A stretch of DNA of 64,000 nt from Desulfarculales bacterium UBA696. GTDB lineage: Bacteria; Desulfobacterota; Syntrophobacteria; Syntrophobacterales; Syntrophobacteraceae. Where the stretch lies: contig DBMO01000015.1 of the NCBI GenBank assembly GCA_002298995.1, positions 1-64,000 of the forward strand, in the 5' to 3' direction. This document shows, one piece after another, positions 26,668-34,545 of the stretch. Under the pieces are notes generated by a model. It saw only the letters and a list, made by a program, of their open reading frames with translations, did not search any database and was not told the DNA's origin. Positions within the stretch are counted from its first letter, which is position 1; each line of letters begins with the position of its first letter. Made by a program: the position numbers and the translations under genes.

Positions 26668-27666
26668 ATGCCGGCAACTACTCCCACGCAATCGGAAATA
26701 TTAAAGTACCTGAAAGACAAGACGGGCGATTTTGTCTCCGGGGCGGACCTGGCCGAAAAATTCGGGATCAGCCGCACGGGGATCTGGAAACATATACAGA
26801 AGCTCAAGACCCTTGGCTATGACATCCTGAGCCATTCCAAGGACGGGTATAAGCTGCTTGAAGTCCCGGACCTTCTAACCCCCGATGAAATCGTTCCGAG
26901 CCTCGGCACCAAATGGCTTGGACTTTCTTATCATCACCTGGAAACCGTCGGCTCGACAAACGATCATATTCTGCTGCTGGCCGCCCAGGACGCTCCGCAC
27001 GGCACCGTCGTCATTGCGGAAGAACAAACCAAGGGGCGCGGGCGAATGAGGCGCGATTGGCTCTCATCCCAGGGCCGTGGGATTTACATGTCGATACTTC
27101 TGAGAAATCATCTTCCCGTAAGGATCGCCCCACAGTCCACATACGTTGCGGGACTTAGCCTCGCCAAGGTCCTGAGACTGGACTACGGGCTCGATGCATC
27201 GATTAAATGGCCCAATGACGTTTTGATTTCCGGCGGGAAGGTGGCGGGGATACTTACCGAAATGCAGTCAGACCAGGACTACTCCAGGTTCATTGTCGTG
27301 GGTATCGGAATAAACGTTAATTACAGCCGTGACGAAATGGAGGGGCCTTTTCGCTATCCAGCCACTTCCGTATCAATTCAGGCAGGCGGGGCGGTAAAAA
27401 GACGCGAAGTGCTGCTGGCATTCCTTCGCAGGTTTGAAGAAGATTACGAAAAATTCCTCGCGGGGGGCTTTTCGAGCCTTATACCGGACCTGGAGGAGTT
27501 TTCGGGGATATTGGGCAGAAAAATTACGATGCTCATCGGTGAAAGGGAGATCTCGGGGGTCGCCCGAGGGTTTACTCCCGAGGGGGCCTTATCGCTCCTC
27601 AGAAGCGATGGCGAGCTGGAAGCCGTATGGGCGGGAGACGTTACCCGCGTGGAAGCCGGCTTTTGA
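26668..27666 (+). CDS. birA: biotin--[acetyl-CoA-carboxylase] ligase with repressor domain
   Basis: Attaches biotin to the biotin carboxyl carrier protein through biotinyl-AMP. An N-terminal winged helix-turn-helix (about residues 8-65; DLAEKFGISRTGIWKHIQKL) indicates a class II BirA that also represses biotin genes. The catalytic loop GRGRMRRDW is at 123-131, followed by KWPNDVLISGGKVAGIL. C-terminal SH3-like domain at about 285-332. GGAGAGG precedes the ATG. Length is 332 residues. Confidence 0.95.
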   Translation: MPATTPTQSEILKYLKDKTGDFVSGADLAEKFGISRTGIWKHIQKLKTLGYDILSHSKDGYKLLEVPDLLTPDEIVPSLGTKWLGLSYHHLETVGSTNDHILLLAAQDAPHGTVVIAEEQTKGRGRMRRDWLSSQGRGIYMSILLRNHLPVRIAPQSTYVAGLSLAKVLRLDYGLDASIKWPNDVLISGGKVAGILTEMQSDQDYSRFIVVGIGINVNYSRDEMEGPFRYPATSVSIQAGGAVKRREVLLAFLRRFEEDYEKFLAGGFSSLIPDLEEFSGILGRKITMLIGEREISGVARGFTPEGALSLLRSDGELEAVWAGDVTRVEAGF

Positions 27667-27711
27667 TTTCAAATTCCTGATTTTTTCGCTACGCTGTTTA
27701 TCTTCGCGGTT

Positions 27712-28074
27712 TTAGGCTCCCCGGGCGCGCTCGGTCGCCTCTTGTTTGCGCTTGCATTCGATGCACAGGGTCGTTACGGGCCGTGCGTTCAACCGTTCAA
27801 ATCCGATGTCGTCCCCGCATTCTTCGCAGTAGCCGAAGTTGCCGTCTTCGATTCGCTGAAGGGCCTCGCGGATCTTGATGATCAACTTGCGTTCCCGGTC
27901 GCGGATGCGCAGCAAGAAGTTCCTATCGGATTCGAGCGTGGCGCGGTCGGTGGGATCGGGGAAGTTTTCCTCGTTTTCAGTCATCCCCGCCACAGTCTTC
28001 TCTGCTTCCGAATAGAGTTCATCGAGCCGATTCAGAAGAACTTCCTTGAAATAGCCTTGAGTTTCCTTGTCCAT
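27712..28074 (-). CDS. dksA: DksA/TraR-family zinc-finger regulator
   Basis: Binds the secondary channel of RNA polymerase, with ppGpp in the best-studied cases. The 120-residue protein has an N-terminal coiled coil with acidic residues at the turn (NEENFPDPTDRA) and a C4 zinc finger: C83, C86, C104 and C107. It is shorter than E. coli DksA (151) but matches the delta-proteobacterial form. Convergent with birA. Confidence 0.88.
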   Translation of the reverse strand: MDKETQGYFKEVLLNRLDELYSEAEKTVAGMTENEENFPDPTDRATLESDRNFLLRIRDRERKLIIKIREALQRIEDGNFGYCEECGDDIGFERLNARPVTTLCIECKRKQEATERARGA

Positions 28075-28161
28075 ATTAACACTCTCCCCCGGCAGATTTA
28101 GAAACGCTATGAGCTAACATAATCGCGTCCAGGAGTAAAGACAAATCAATATTGATATCAC

Positions 28162-28680
28162 CTAACTACGTTGAAACGTGCCGCTCTTTCCGCCGGTCTT
28201 CCTGATCAGGCGAGCCTCCCGGATGGTCATTTCCCGGTCAATCGCCTTGCACATGTCATAGACCGTCAAAGCGGCATGGGTTACCGCAACAAGGGCTTCC
28301 ATCTCCACGCCGGTGCGGTCCATGGTTTTAACGTTCGAGGTGATCCGCACCTCGCTACCACCCGGCACCGGGAAGAACTCGACTTCGATGGCCGTCAACT
28401 GCAATGGGTGGCAAAGAGGTATCAGCTCCCAGGTCTTCTTCGCGGCCATGATTCCGGCAAGGCGAGCAGCTTCGAAAACATTTCCCTTTGCAATCTCGCC
28501 GGCACTTATACGCCTGAGGGTCTCCGGGTTCATGCTAACGAAAGCTTCGGCGCGCGCCTCTCTCCAGGTCGGCTCTTTTTCGCTCACGTCCACCATCTTG
28601 AGCCGTCCCTGAGAGTCAATGTGTGTCAGATCACCCGGCTTTGCCATCCACTGCTTCCCCACTCGATTAGCAGATTTCAA
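28162..28680 (-). CDS. moaC: cyclic pyranopterin monophosphate synthase MoaC
   Basis: Second step of molybdenum cofactor synthesis, converting the MoaA product to cPMP. Family signatures: THIDSQGRLKMVDVSEKEPTWREA near the start, IPLCHPLQLTAIEVEF, and the C-terminal VYDMCKAIDREMTI with the catalytic Asp/Lys region. The 172-residue length is near the norm. Its start lies inside the end of the upstream J-domain gene (14-bp overlap). No other mo genes are in view. Confidence 0.96.
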   Translation of the reverse strand: MKSANRVGKQWMAKPGDLTHIDSQGRLKMVDVSEKEPTWREARAEAFVSMNPETLRRISAGEIAKGNVFEAARLAGIMAAKKTWELIPLCHPLQLTAIEVEFFPVPGGSEVRITSNVKTMDRTGVEMEALVAVTHAALTVYDMCKAIDREMTIREARLIRKTGGKSGTFQRS

Positions 28681-29356
28681 TCACATTTACCAGGAGTACC
28701 AAGTCGCCGGGTGGGAACCCAGCGGACGGGAAATCACCGCCGCCCGGGACCCTGATGCGCGTACCATCCACAATTCCTTCCGGAATCCAGATGCGCAGAG
28801 TGCACACTTCCTCATGCTCTCCACTTCCGCCACACCGCGGGCAACCAGCCCTGCTCACCCCGTTACCATTACAATTTCGGCAAAATACAAGCCGCTCATA
28901 ACTTATTTCTTCCTGCCGGTCGCCCCCCAGCGAGTTCCTGGCAACCTGTACGTCAAATCTGAGGTCGCATCCGCGCTGCGTCCTGACCTTGGGCCGGCCG
29001 AAGCCGAACACGTCTTGGAATATCTCTTCGAAGGAGGCGGCCTCGCCTCCTTCGTCGCAGTGGAGGTCTGTCCAGTACGGCTCAGGTTTTCTCTTCGACC
29101 GTCGATGGCCGTTAACCCTGTCGTACCTGGAGCGCATGGACGGGTTGACCAGGGTCTCGTAGGCGACGAGAACCTCCCGGAACCGCTCGGCGGCCTTGGA
29201 ATTGCCGGGGTTCTTGTCCGGATGCCATTTTTTGGCCAGGTACCTGAAGGCGCTCCTTATCTGCTCCTGGGTCGCAGCCACCTGAATGCCCAGGACTTTG
29301 TAATAGCAAACCTTCTTTCTTGTCTTGACCTGACGCTCCAAAGCACAGCCTCGCAT
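28667..29356 (-). CDS. J-domain protein with reduced DnaJ zinc finger
   Basis: Hsp70 co-chaperone-like protein of 229 residues. J domain at about 17-80 with HPD at 45-47. In place of the four CxxCxGxG repeats of DnaJ there are only two (CRNCNGNG and CPRCGGSG), about 170-195, followed by a short C-terminal strand region (LRIWIPEGIVDGTRIRVPGGG) typical of one DnaJ substrate-binding lobe. It is therefore a compact DnaJ variant. It overlaps moaC by 14 bp, which is an unexpected pairing. Confidence 0.85.
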   Translation of the reverse strand: MRGCALERQVKTRKKVCYYKVLGIQVAATQEQIRSAFRYLAKKWHPDKNPGNSKAAERFREVLVAYETLVNPSMRSRYDRVNGHRRSKRKPEPYWTDLHCDEGGEAASFEEIFQDVFGFGRPKVRTQRGCDLRFDVQVARNSLGGDRQEEISYERLVFCRNCNGNGVSRAGCPRCGGSGEHEEVCTLRIWIPEGIVDGTRIRVPGGGDFPSAGFPPGDLVLLVNVIEIC

Positions 29357-29435
29357 GGTTATTAAAGATCTTTTATTGTATTAAGAAAGGCGGCGGAAAA
29401 CAAGAAAGAGTATGCGGGGTCCGGACCGGCGCCCG

Positions 29436-29822
29436 TCAGCGGCGAAGCAGGTAGGAGATGGAGGGGGCTGAAACTGTCCAGAGCGGGATGAGCGCCCATA
29501 GTCGGCCGGAAGCGATATTGTATTCACCGAAGAGTTCCGCCCAGGATTTCCCGGCCAGAAAGTGCCCAAACAAAAATTCGAAGGCAAGGGTGAGGCAAAG
29601 CCAGATAAATCCAATGGCGACTGCCTGCCCGAGAGATTCTATCCTCCAAAAATCGCTCAGCACATACAGATAAGCGCTGAACAGCAGGAGTCCGATTATC
29701 GTGGACACCTGGTGCGCCTGCAATTCCGTGAGGTAGTTTCCATAACCGAGTTGGCGGGCGGTTCCATTTAGGATCGCAATAAGAACCATCGGGACCCAGG
29801 CAAGAGTATATCGAAGCAGCAT
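29436..29822 (-). CDS. small membrane protein of unknown function
   Basis: A 128-residue protein from the ATG at 29822 (MLLRYTLAWVPMVLIAILNG), preceded by AAGGA; an upstream in-frame extension to 29930 is unlikely. Four membrane segments are apparent (about residues 4-20, 38-56, 66-86, 100-120). I do not recognise the family. Confidence 0.65.
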   Translation of the reverse strand: MLLRYTLAWVPMVLIAILNGTARQLGYGNYLTELQAHQVSTIIGLLLFSAYLYVLSDFWRIESLGQAVAIGFIWLCLTLAFEFLFGHFLAGKSWAELFGEYNIASGRLWALIPLWTVSAPSISYLLRR

Positions 29823-29989
29823 ACGGACTGTCCTTGGGGACGGAAAACGGATGCCGGGGACGGTGGAAAGAAGAGGTAAAAAGAGGGCGGAGGACAGATG
29901 GCAAAATACGAAGAATAGAGGACCGAGCAAAGTTGGGTGGACGGCACGAGTTTCTTATCCGTCTTCCGTCCTCTGTCGTCTGACTTCCG

Positions 29990-30214
29990 TTACTGCCTTT
30001 TTACAGCTTGCTCATCCACCATTTCGAAGGTTCCGTCATCTTTCTTGACGATGAGCATGTCCTTACCGTCGCGGCTGGTGACCCTGATTGCGCCGAAATA
30101 GCTCTCCGGGATTTTTTTTCTGGTATCCTTTACCCGAAGCCTGGTTATGAAGAACGTGGTCACGAGCGTAAACGCTACTACGGTACCCAGGATCACGTAT
30201 AACGAAATGTCCAT
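29990..30214 (-). CDS. small single-pass membrane protein of unknown function
   Basis: A 74-residue open frame with one N-terminal membrane helix (about 4-25) and a charged cytosolic tail (VTSRDGKDMLIVKKDDGTFEMVDEQ). The composition is protein-like, with conserved-looking beta strands, but I cannot name a family. Possibly in one transcript with the membrane protein downstream at 29436. Confidence 0.5.
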   Translation of the reverse strand: MDISLYVILGTVVAFTLVTTFFITRLRVKDTRKKIPESYFGAIRVTSRDGKDMLIVKKDDGTFEMVDEQAVKRQ

Positions 30215-30618
30215 TTATTTTCTCCCGATACGCCGGGGCATTGATTTGTCCCCGGAGGCTGGTCAGTATTCTAATTTCATCGTAAACACGCAACTAGAAT
30301 TCCACAACTCAGGCGGCCCAACAAGAAAAAAGTTTCCTGGGTGGAGCAATTTAAGAAATTGGTGGAATTTAAGGCACTTAAGGATTTAGCATCGCCTTTT
30401 CGCATGGAGTATGGAAACCGCCGCTGGAATAGCCCCTTGGATGCCGTTGATTTCTGAGATCCCTTAAATCCCTTAAATTCCTTAAATTACTCAAATCCCT
30501 TAAATTCCTTAATAAATTTCGTTGAGCAATGACCCGTTATGCGCTACTTTCACAAGGTTCCTTTTCTAGGGAAGACCTCGAAAAGATGATTCATGCCGCA
30601 TCAAGGAGCATTCATTCC
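30215..30618. other. intergenic region with AT-rich degenerate repeats
   Basis: No gene. It separates divergent genes. Bases 30345-30388 hold purine-rich words (TTTAAG, ATTTAAGG) and 30458-30514 hold the complementary run of CCCTTAAAT / CCTTAAATT words, so the two halves can pair loosely. A similar arrangement occurs near 37.4-37.55 kb. Confidence 0.6.
30458..30514. repeat. degenerate CCTTAAATC tandem repeat
   Basis: Six or seven copies of an 8-9 bp word (CCCTTAAAT, CCTTAAATT, CTCAAATC) in a row. The opposite-sense words at 30345-30388 make it an inverted arrangement. It is similar to 37470-37553. Confidence 0.7.
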
Positions 30619-31359
30619 ATGATCAAGAAGATATGGGCGACCTTGGCCTTGTTTATCTTGCTTGCATGTCCCGCTTCCTGCGCCGACCTGCCTTGCCGAA
30701 CCGACACGATAAATACCGCCGAAGGAGGGCTCACGGTCGGTTTTCTCGGTCATGCATCGCTGCTCATGGTGTTTGGCGGCAAGAACATCTACATCGACCC
30801 GTGCGGCCAGTTTTTCGATTACTCCAAAATGCCCAAAGCCGACCTTATCCTGATCACTCACGAGCACAAGGACCATTTCGACCTGGAGACAATCGAGTCG
30901 ATCCTAACCGGCAAGACTCTGGTGGTCCTGACGGAAAGCTGCGCTCTGCAATACAAGGAGGGGCTGGTGATGCGCAACGACGAAGTAAAAACGATAATGG
31001 GACTTAAAATTGAGGCGGTCCCGGCTTACAATATCGTTCATAAGCGCCCCTCGGGATTTCCCTTCCACCTCAAGGGTCTTGGGAACGGCTACATAATAAC
31101 CTTTGGAGAAAAAAGGGTATATGTGGCCGGTGATACCGAGAATATCCCGGAAATGGCCGATCTGGGCGAAATAGACGTTGCGTTTCTACCGGTAAACCTC
31201 CCCTTTACGATGACCGTTGACATGGCGGCCGACGCAGTCAAGGCGATCAAACCCCGGATATTCTATCCATACCATTTGGGGGAGACCAACACCGCTGAAC
31301 TGGTGGAAGTTTTGAAACCGCTGTCCGGAACGGAAGTTCGCCTCCGGGACATGAAATGA
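30619..31359 (+). CDS. exported MBL-fold metallo-hydrolase (UlaG/UPF0173-like)
   Basis: Metallo-beta-lactamase fold hydrolase. I start it at 30619 (MIKKIWATLALFILLAC) where AAGGAG lies 10 bp upstream; this gives 246 residues. The N-terminus is a signal sequence, and LLAC at 14-17 could be a lipobox. Metal motif THEHKDHFD matches HxHxDH, with GHAS before it, AGDTEN after it, and the C-terminal YPYHLGE histidine. The substrate is unknown. It may be co-transcribed with the permease 36 bp downstream. Confidence 0.85.
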   Translation: MIKKIWATLALFILLACPASCADLPCRTDTINTAEGGLTVGFLGHASLLMVFGGKNIYIDPCGQFFDYSKMPKADLILITHEHKDHFDLETIESILTGKTLVVLTESCALQYKEGLVMRNDEVKTIMGLKIEAVPAYNIVHKRPSGFPFHLKGLGNGYIITFGEKRVYVAGDTENIPEMADLGEIDVAFLPVNLPFTMTVDMAADAVKAIKPRIFYPYHLGETNTAELVEVLKPLSGTEVRLRDMK

Positions 31360-31395
31360 GGCAAGCCCTCTTGCCAATCGAGATCGACTTATAAG

Positions 31396-32550
31396 ATGTT
31401 TTTAAGGCTGGTAATCAGAAACACATTCAGGCAAAGGCTTCGCACCATACTGACCATCTCGGGCATGGCTGTCGCCATACTTGCCTTTTCGCTTCTGAAT
31501 ACGGTAATCGATGCCTGGCACGCGGGGGTTGACGCAGCTTCGCCAAACCGGCTGGTAACGCGCAACGCAGTCTCTTTGATGTTTCCTCTCCCGCTCAGCT
31601 ATCGGACCAGGATTCTCCAGATACCGGGCGTACAGCAGGCTGTTTACGCCAACTGGTTCGGGGGTGTCTATATCGACGAGCGTCATTTCTTTCCGCGGAT
31701 AGCGGCCGGGCCGGAGAGTTATTTCGATCTTTTTCCGGAGTTCATCATTCCACCCGATCAGTTGAAGGCCTTTTGGAGCCAGCGAAACGCCTGTCTTGTG
31801 GGCCGCAAGCTGATCGATCAGTACGGATGGAAGCTCGGAGACACGATAACCATCACGGGCAACATCTTCCCCGGCGAATGGCGGTTCGTGCTTCGAGGCA
31901 TTTATCGGGGAGCCAACAAAACAACCGACGAGACGGCGTTCTTTTTTAACTGGAACTACCTGGACGAAACGCTCAAAAAGACGACTTCCACACGCGCGGG
32001 CCAGGTCGGCTGGTACGTGATACAGATTCAAAACCCCGCTGATTCGGCACCCATTTCGCAAGCGGTAGACTCTCTTTTCAAAAACTCCTGGGCGGAGACG
32101 CTGACAGAGACCGAAAAGGCGTTTCAGGCTGGGTTCGTGGCCATGACCCAGGCCATTGTGGTCGCAATCGAGGTGGTATCGTACGTGGTTATCGGCGTCA
32201 TACTGGTGATCCTCGCCAACACCATGGCGATGACTTCCCGCGAGCGCATGCCCGAATACGCCACTCTCAAGACAATGGGATTCGGAAACAGCCATTTGTG
32301 GCTGCTAATCGCCGGCGAATCGGTTTTTATATCGGTCCTCGGCGGGCTGCTTGGAATAGTCCTCTCATTTCCGGCCGCAAGCGTCTTCGAGAGCAAGCTG
32401 TCCAATTTCCTGCCGATTTTCAAAATCCACACAAGAACCCTTGTCATGTGCGCCGCGGTGAGCTTCGCGATCGGAATAATTTCGGCCGTGCTGCCGATCC
32501 TTCGCGCCGGCCGAGTGCGTATAGCGGAGGCGCTGAGGCATGTTGGATAG
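31396..32550 (+). CDS. FtsX/MacB-type ABC transporter permease
   Basis: A 384-residue membrane protein: N-terminal membrane helix (about 17-37), a large extracytoplasmic MacB-PCD-like domain (about 45-250), then three membrane helices (about 260-282, 308-330, 350-372), the FtsX layout. The short segment ERMPEYATLKTMGF after the second helix is typical of permeases that touch an ABC ATPase. No ATPase gene is adjacent, so its partner must be elsewhere. It overlaps nagZ by 11 bp. Confidence 0.88.
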   Translation: MFLRLVIRNTFRQRLRTILTISGMAVAILAFSLLNTVIDAWHAGVDAASPNRLVTRNAVSLMFPLPLSYRTRILQIPGVQQAVYANWFGGVYIDERHFFPRIAAGPESYFDLFPEFIIPPDQLKAFWSQRNACLVGRKLIDQYGWKLGDTITITGNIFPGEWRFVLRGIYRGANKTTDETAFFFNWNYLDETLKKTTSTRAGQVGWYVIQIQNPADSAPISQAVDSLFKNSWAETLTETEKAFQAGFVAMTQAIVVAIEVVSYVVIGVILVILANTMAMTSRERMPEYATLKTMGFGNSHLWLLIAGESVFISVLGGLLGIVLSFPAASVFESKLSNFLPIFKIHTRTLVMCAAVSFAIGIISAVLPILRAGRVRIAEALRHVG

Positions 32551-33553
32551 GAATGCAAAATCCCTGGATCTGATTGATCCCGGAATTCACCTCTTTGTCG
32601 GCTTCCGGGGCTTGGGACTAAAAGAGGAATTGGAAGGAATCATCCGGGAATTCCGTCCCGGAGGGATTGTTCTTTTCAAAAGGAATGTCGAGAACCGCTC
32701 GCAGGTCAAAAAGCTCGTGGCCGATGCGAGAGAATTTTCCCTGGAAGAGACCGGGCGGCCCCTTCTCGTCGCAATAGACCAGGAAGGAGGACCGGTTCAG
32801 AGGCTTTCGCCCCACTTCACGGACCTTCCATCGGCAAAGGAGCTTGCCGCGGAAGGTCCGGAAGCAATCAAAAAATGGGCTCGAAAGGCTGCGTTCGACC
32901 TCGTCGAGATCGGGATCCAGATTAATTTCGCCCCGGTGCTCGATATAGTTCCCGAGGGGAACCATTTTCTGCATCCGAGGTCCCTGGGTTCCTCGCCGCA
33001 AATGGTCGCCGAACTTGGGCGGGCATGGATCGAAGCCCTCCAGGAAAACGGGGTTTCCGCAACAGCGAAACACTTCCCGGGTCTGGGCCGGGCCGCATTG
33101 GACCCGCACCACTTCTCCCCCGTCATCCAGGACAAAGACCCGGCCGGTTTTTTCGACGACCTTTTACCATTTCGGGCTGCGATGGATGCCGGAGTCCATT
33201 GCGTGATGAGTTCTCACGCCGTATATCCGGCCATCGATCCCGCCCGGCCCGCAACGCTTTCCCGCAAGATCAACCACCAAATCCTGAGAGAAGATCTCGG
33301 GTTCGGCGGCGTGCTGCTCAGCGACGATCTCGACATGGAGGCAATCGGCGCCAACTACTCGCCCGAACAGGTCCTTGGGCTGGCACTTGCCTGCAGCACC
33401 GACTTCATGCTCCTCTGCCAAAAAATCGACAATATCAGACCCTTTTTCCGGGCGATAGCCGAACTCATCGAAAGCAACGAACAAATGCGCAAGGCTCACG
33501 CGCAATCCCGGGCAAGAATCGCCCGATTATTTCAATTTCATTTCCCGTATTAA
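32540..33553 (+). CDS. nagZ: beta-N-acetylhexosaminidase (NagZ-like, GH3)
   Basis: Removes N-acetylglucosamine from muropeptides in peptidoglycan recycling. GH3 core with AIDQEGGPVQRL (substrate pocket), the KHFPGLGRAALDPHH loop with the catalytic His/Asp pair, and the nucleophile region GVLLSDDLDMEAIG. Length is 337 residues, like E. coli NagZ. Its ATG lies within the last codons of the permease gene. No signal peptide is seen, consistent with a cytoplasmic enzyme. Confidence 0.93.
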   Translation: MLDRNAKSLDLIDPGIHLFVGFRGLGLKEELEGIIREFRPGGIVLFKRNVENRSQVKKLVADAREFSLEETGRPLLVAIDQEGGPVQRLSPHFTDLPSAKELAAEGPEAIKKWARKAAFDLVEIGIQINFAPVLDIVPEGNHFLHPRSLGSSPQMVAELGRAWIEALQENGVSATAKHFPGLGRAALDPHHFSPVIQDKDPAGFFDDLLPFRAAMDAGVHCVMSSHAVYPAIDPARPATLSRKINHQILREDLGFGGVLLSDDLDMEAIGANYSPEQVLGLALACSTDFMLLCQKIDNIRPFFRAIAELIESNEQMRKAHAQSRARIARLFQFHFPY

Positions 33554-33571
33554 CGCACAAAACGCCGGCAC

Positions 33572-34258
33572 CTATTTGAAAACCACCACCCTGCCGCTTT
33601 CCAGCTCATACTTTGCGCCAACTATCTTAACCTTGTTCTTGCTGGCAAATTCCTTGATGATGGGTGAATTCGTCGTGAGGTCCTTCATTGTTAACTTGAC
33701 ATTCTGGTCTACAGCCGCATCGATCAGCGCTGCCGTATTGCCGTCCTTTACTTCCAGCTTTGCTTTTTTCACTGCAAGCTCGATTGTTCTCAATATCGCA
33801 CCGATATTGCCGTGGGTGGCTCCGTGCGCTTCAGCAGCGGCGCCAACCGCCCCGCACTTCTGATGTCCCAGAACCATGATCAGCGGTGATCCGAGGTGCT
33901 CGGCCGCATATTCGATGCTGCCCAGGATGACCGGGTCGGCTATATTGCCGGCAACTCTCACCACGAAGATTTCTCCCAGCGACCTGTCGAAAATTATTTC
34001 GGGGGGTACCCTGGAATCCGAACAGCAAAGGATGATTGCAAAAGGTTTCTGCCCGGCAACGAGCGCCTGCCTTACTTTCGGTTCGCCGGCCTTGTTTATG
34101 GTGTTCATCTGGTTTTTTATAAATCTTTCGTTTCCATCCATGAGCTTTTGAAGGGCTTCATCGGCCGTAATGCCGGGTCCCGCCTCGGATGCGAAAGTTG
34201 TTACGCTGATCATCAGAAATGCAGCTGTCAACAAAAGAACCAAAATCTGCAACTTCAT
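33572..34258 (-). CDS. secreted beta-class carbonic anhydrase
   Basis: Interconverts CO2 and bicarbonate. Zinc ligands of the beta class are all visible: C79 with D81 and R83 in CSDSR, then H132 and C135 in GHQKCG. The first 23 residues are a signal peptide ending FAS, so the enzyme should act in the periplasm, which is less common than cytoplasmic forms. Length is 228 residues. Convergent with nagZ. Confidence 0.94.
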   Translation of the reverse strand: MKLQILVLLLTAAFLMISVTTFASEAGPGITADEALQKLMDGNERFIKNQMNTINKAGEPKVRQALVAGQKPFAIILCCSDSRVPPEIIFDRSLGEIFVVRVAGNIADPVILGSIEYAAEHLGSPLIMVLGHQKCGAVGAAAEAHGATHGNIGAILRTIELAVKKAKLEVKDGNTAALIDAAVDQNVKLTMKDLTTNSPIIKEFASKNKVKIVGAKYELESGRVVVFK

Positions 34259-34451
34259 TTTTACCCCTCACTTTTCAGTTGGATTTCAAATCGAGCAATG
34301 CGGCCCAATGCCGCTCCCGGGAAGCACTTCAGCTTAGATTAAAACCACGCACGCAACAGGGGCGTTTGCCCAAATGGAACTTCTTTTTATCTTCAGCTTC
34401 TTGTCATGCATTAGCTTTGGAAATACTTGCGAAACGGGAGATAACGTAGGA

Positions 34452-34477
34452 GTGGGCACGATAAAGCCCGTGCCCAC
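34452..34477. repeat. perfect hairpin in the intergenic region before the carbonic anhydrase
   Basis: GTGGGCACG and CGTGCCCAC form a 9-bp stem with an 8-nt loop. There is no T-run directly next to it. The surrounding 34259-34545 has no gene; a GGGCGTTTGCCCAAAT copy of the dispersed word is at 34359-34378. Confidence 0.6.
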
Positions 34478-34545
34478 CAAACGTTTTAGTAATTTCTAAG
34501 CACCCGGATTCCAGCTTTCGCCGGACTGTTACAATGACATATTAT

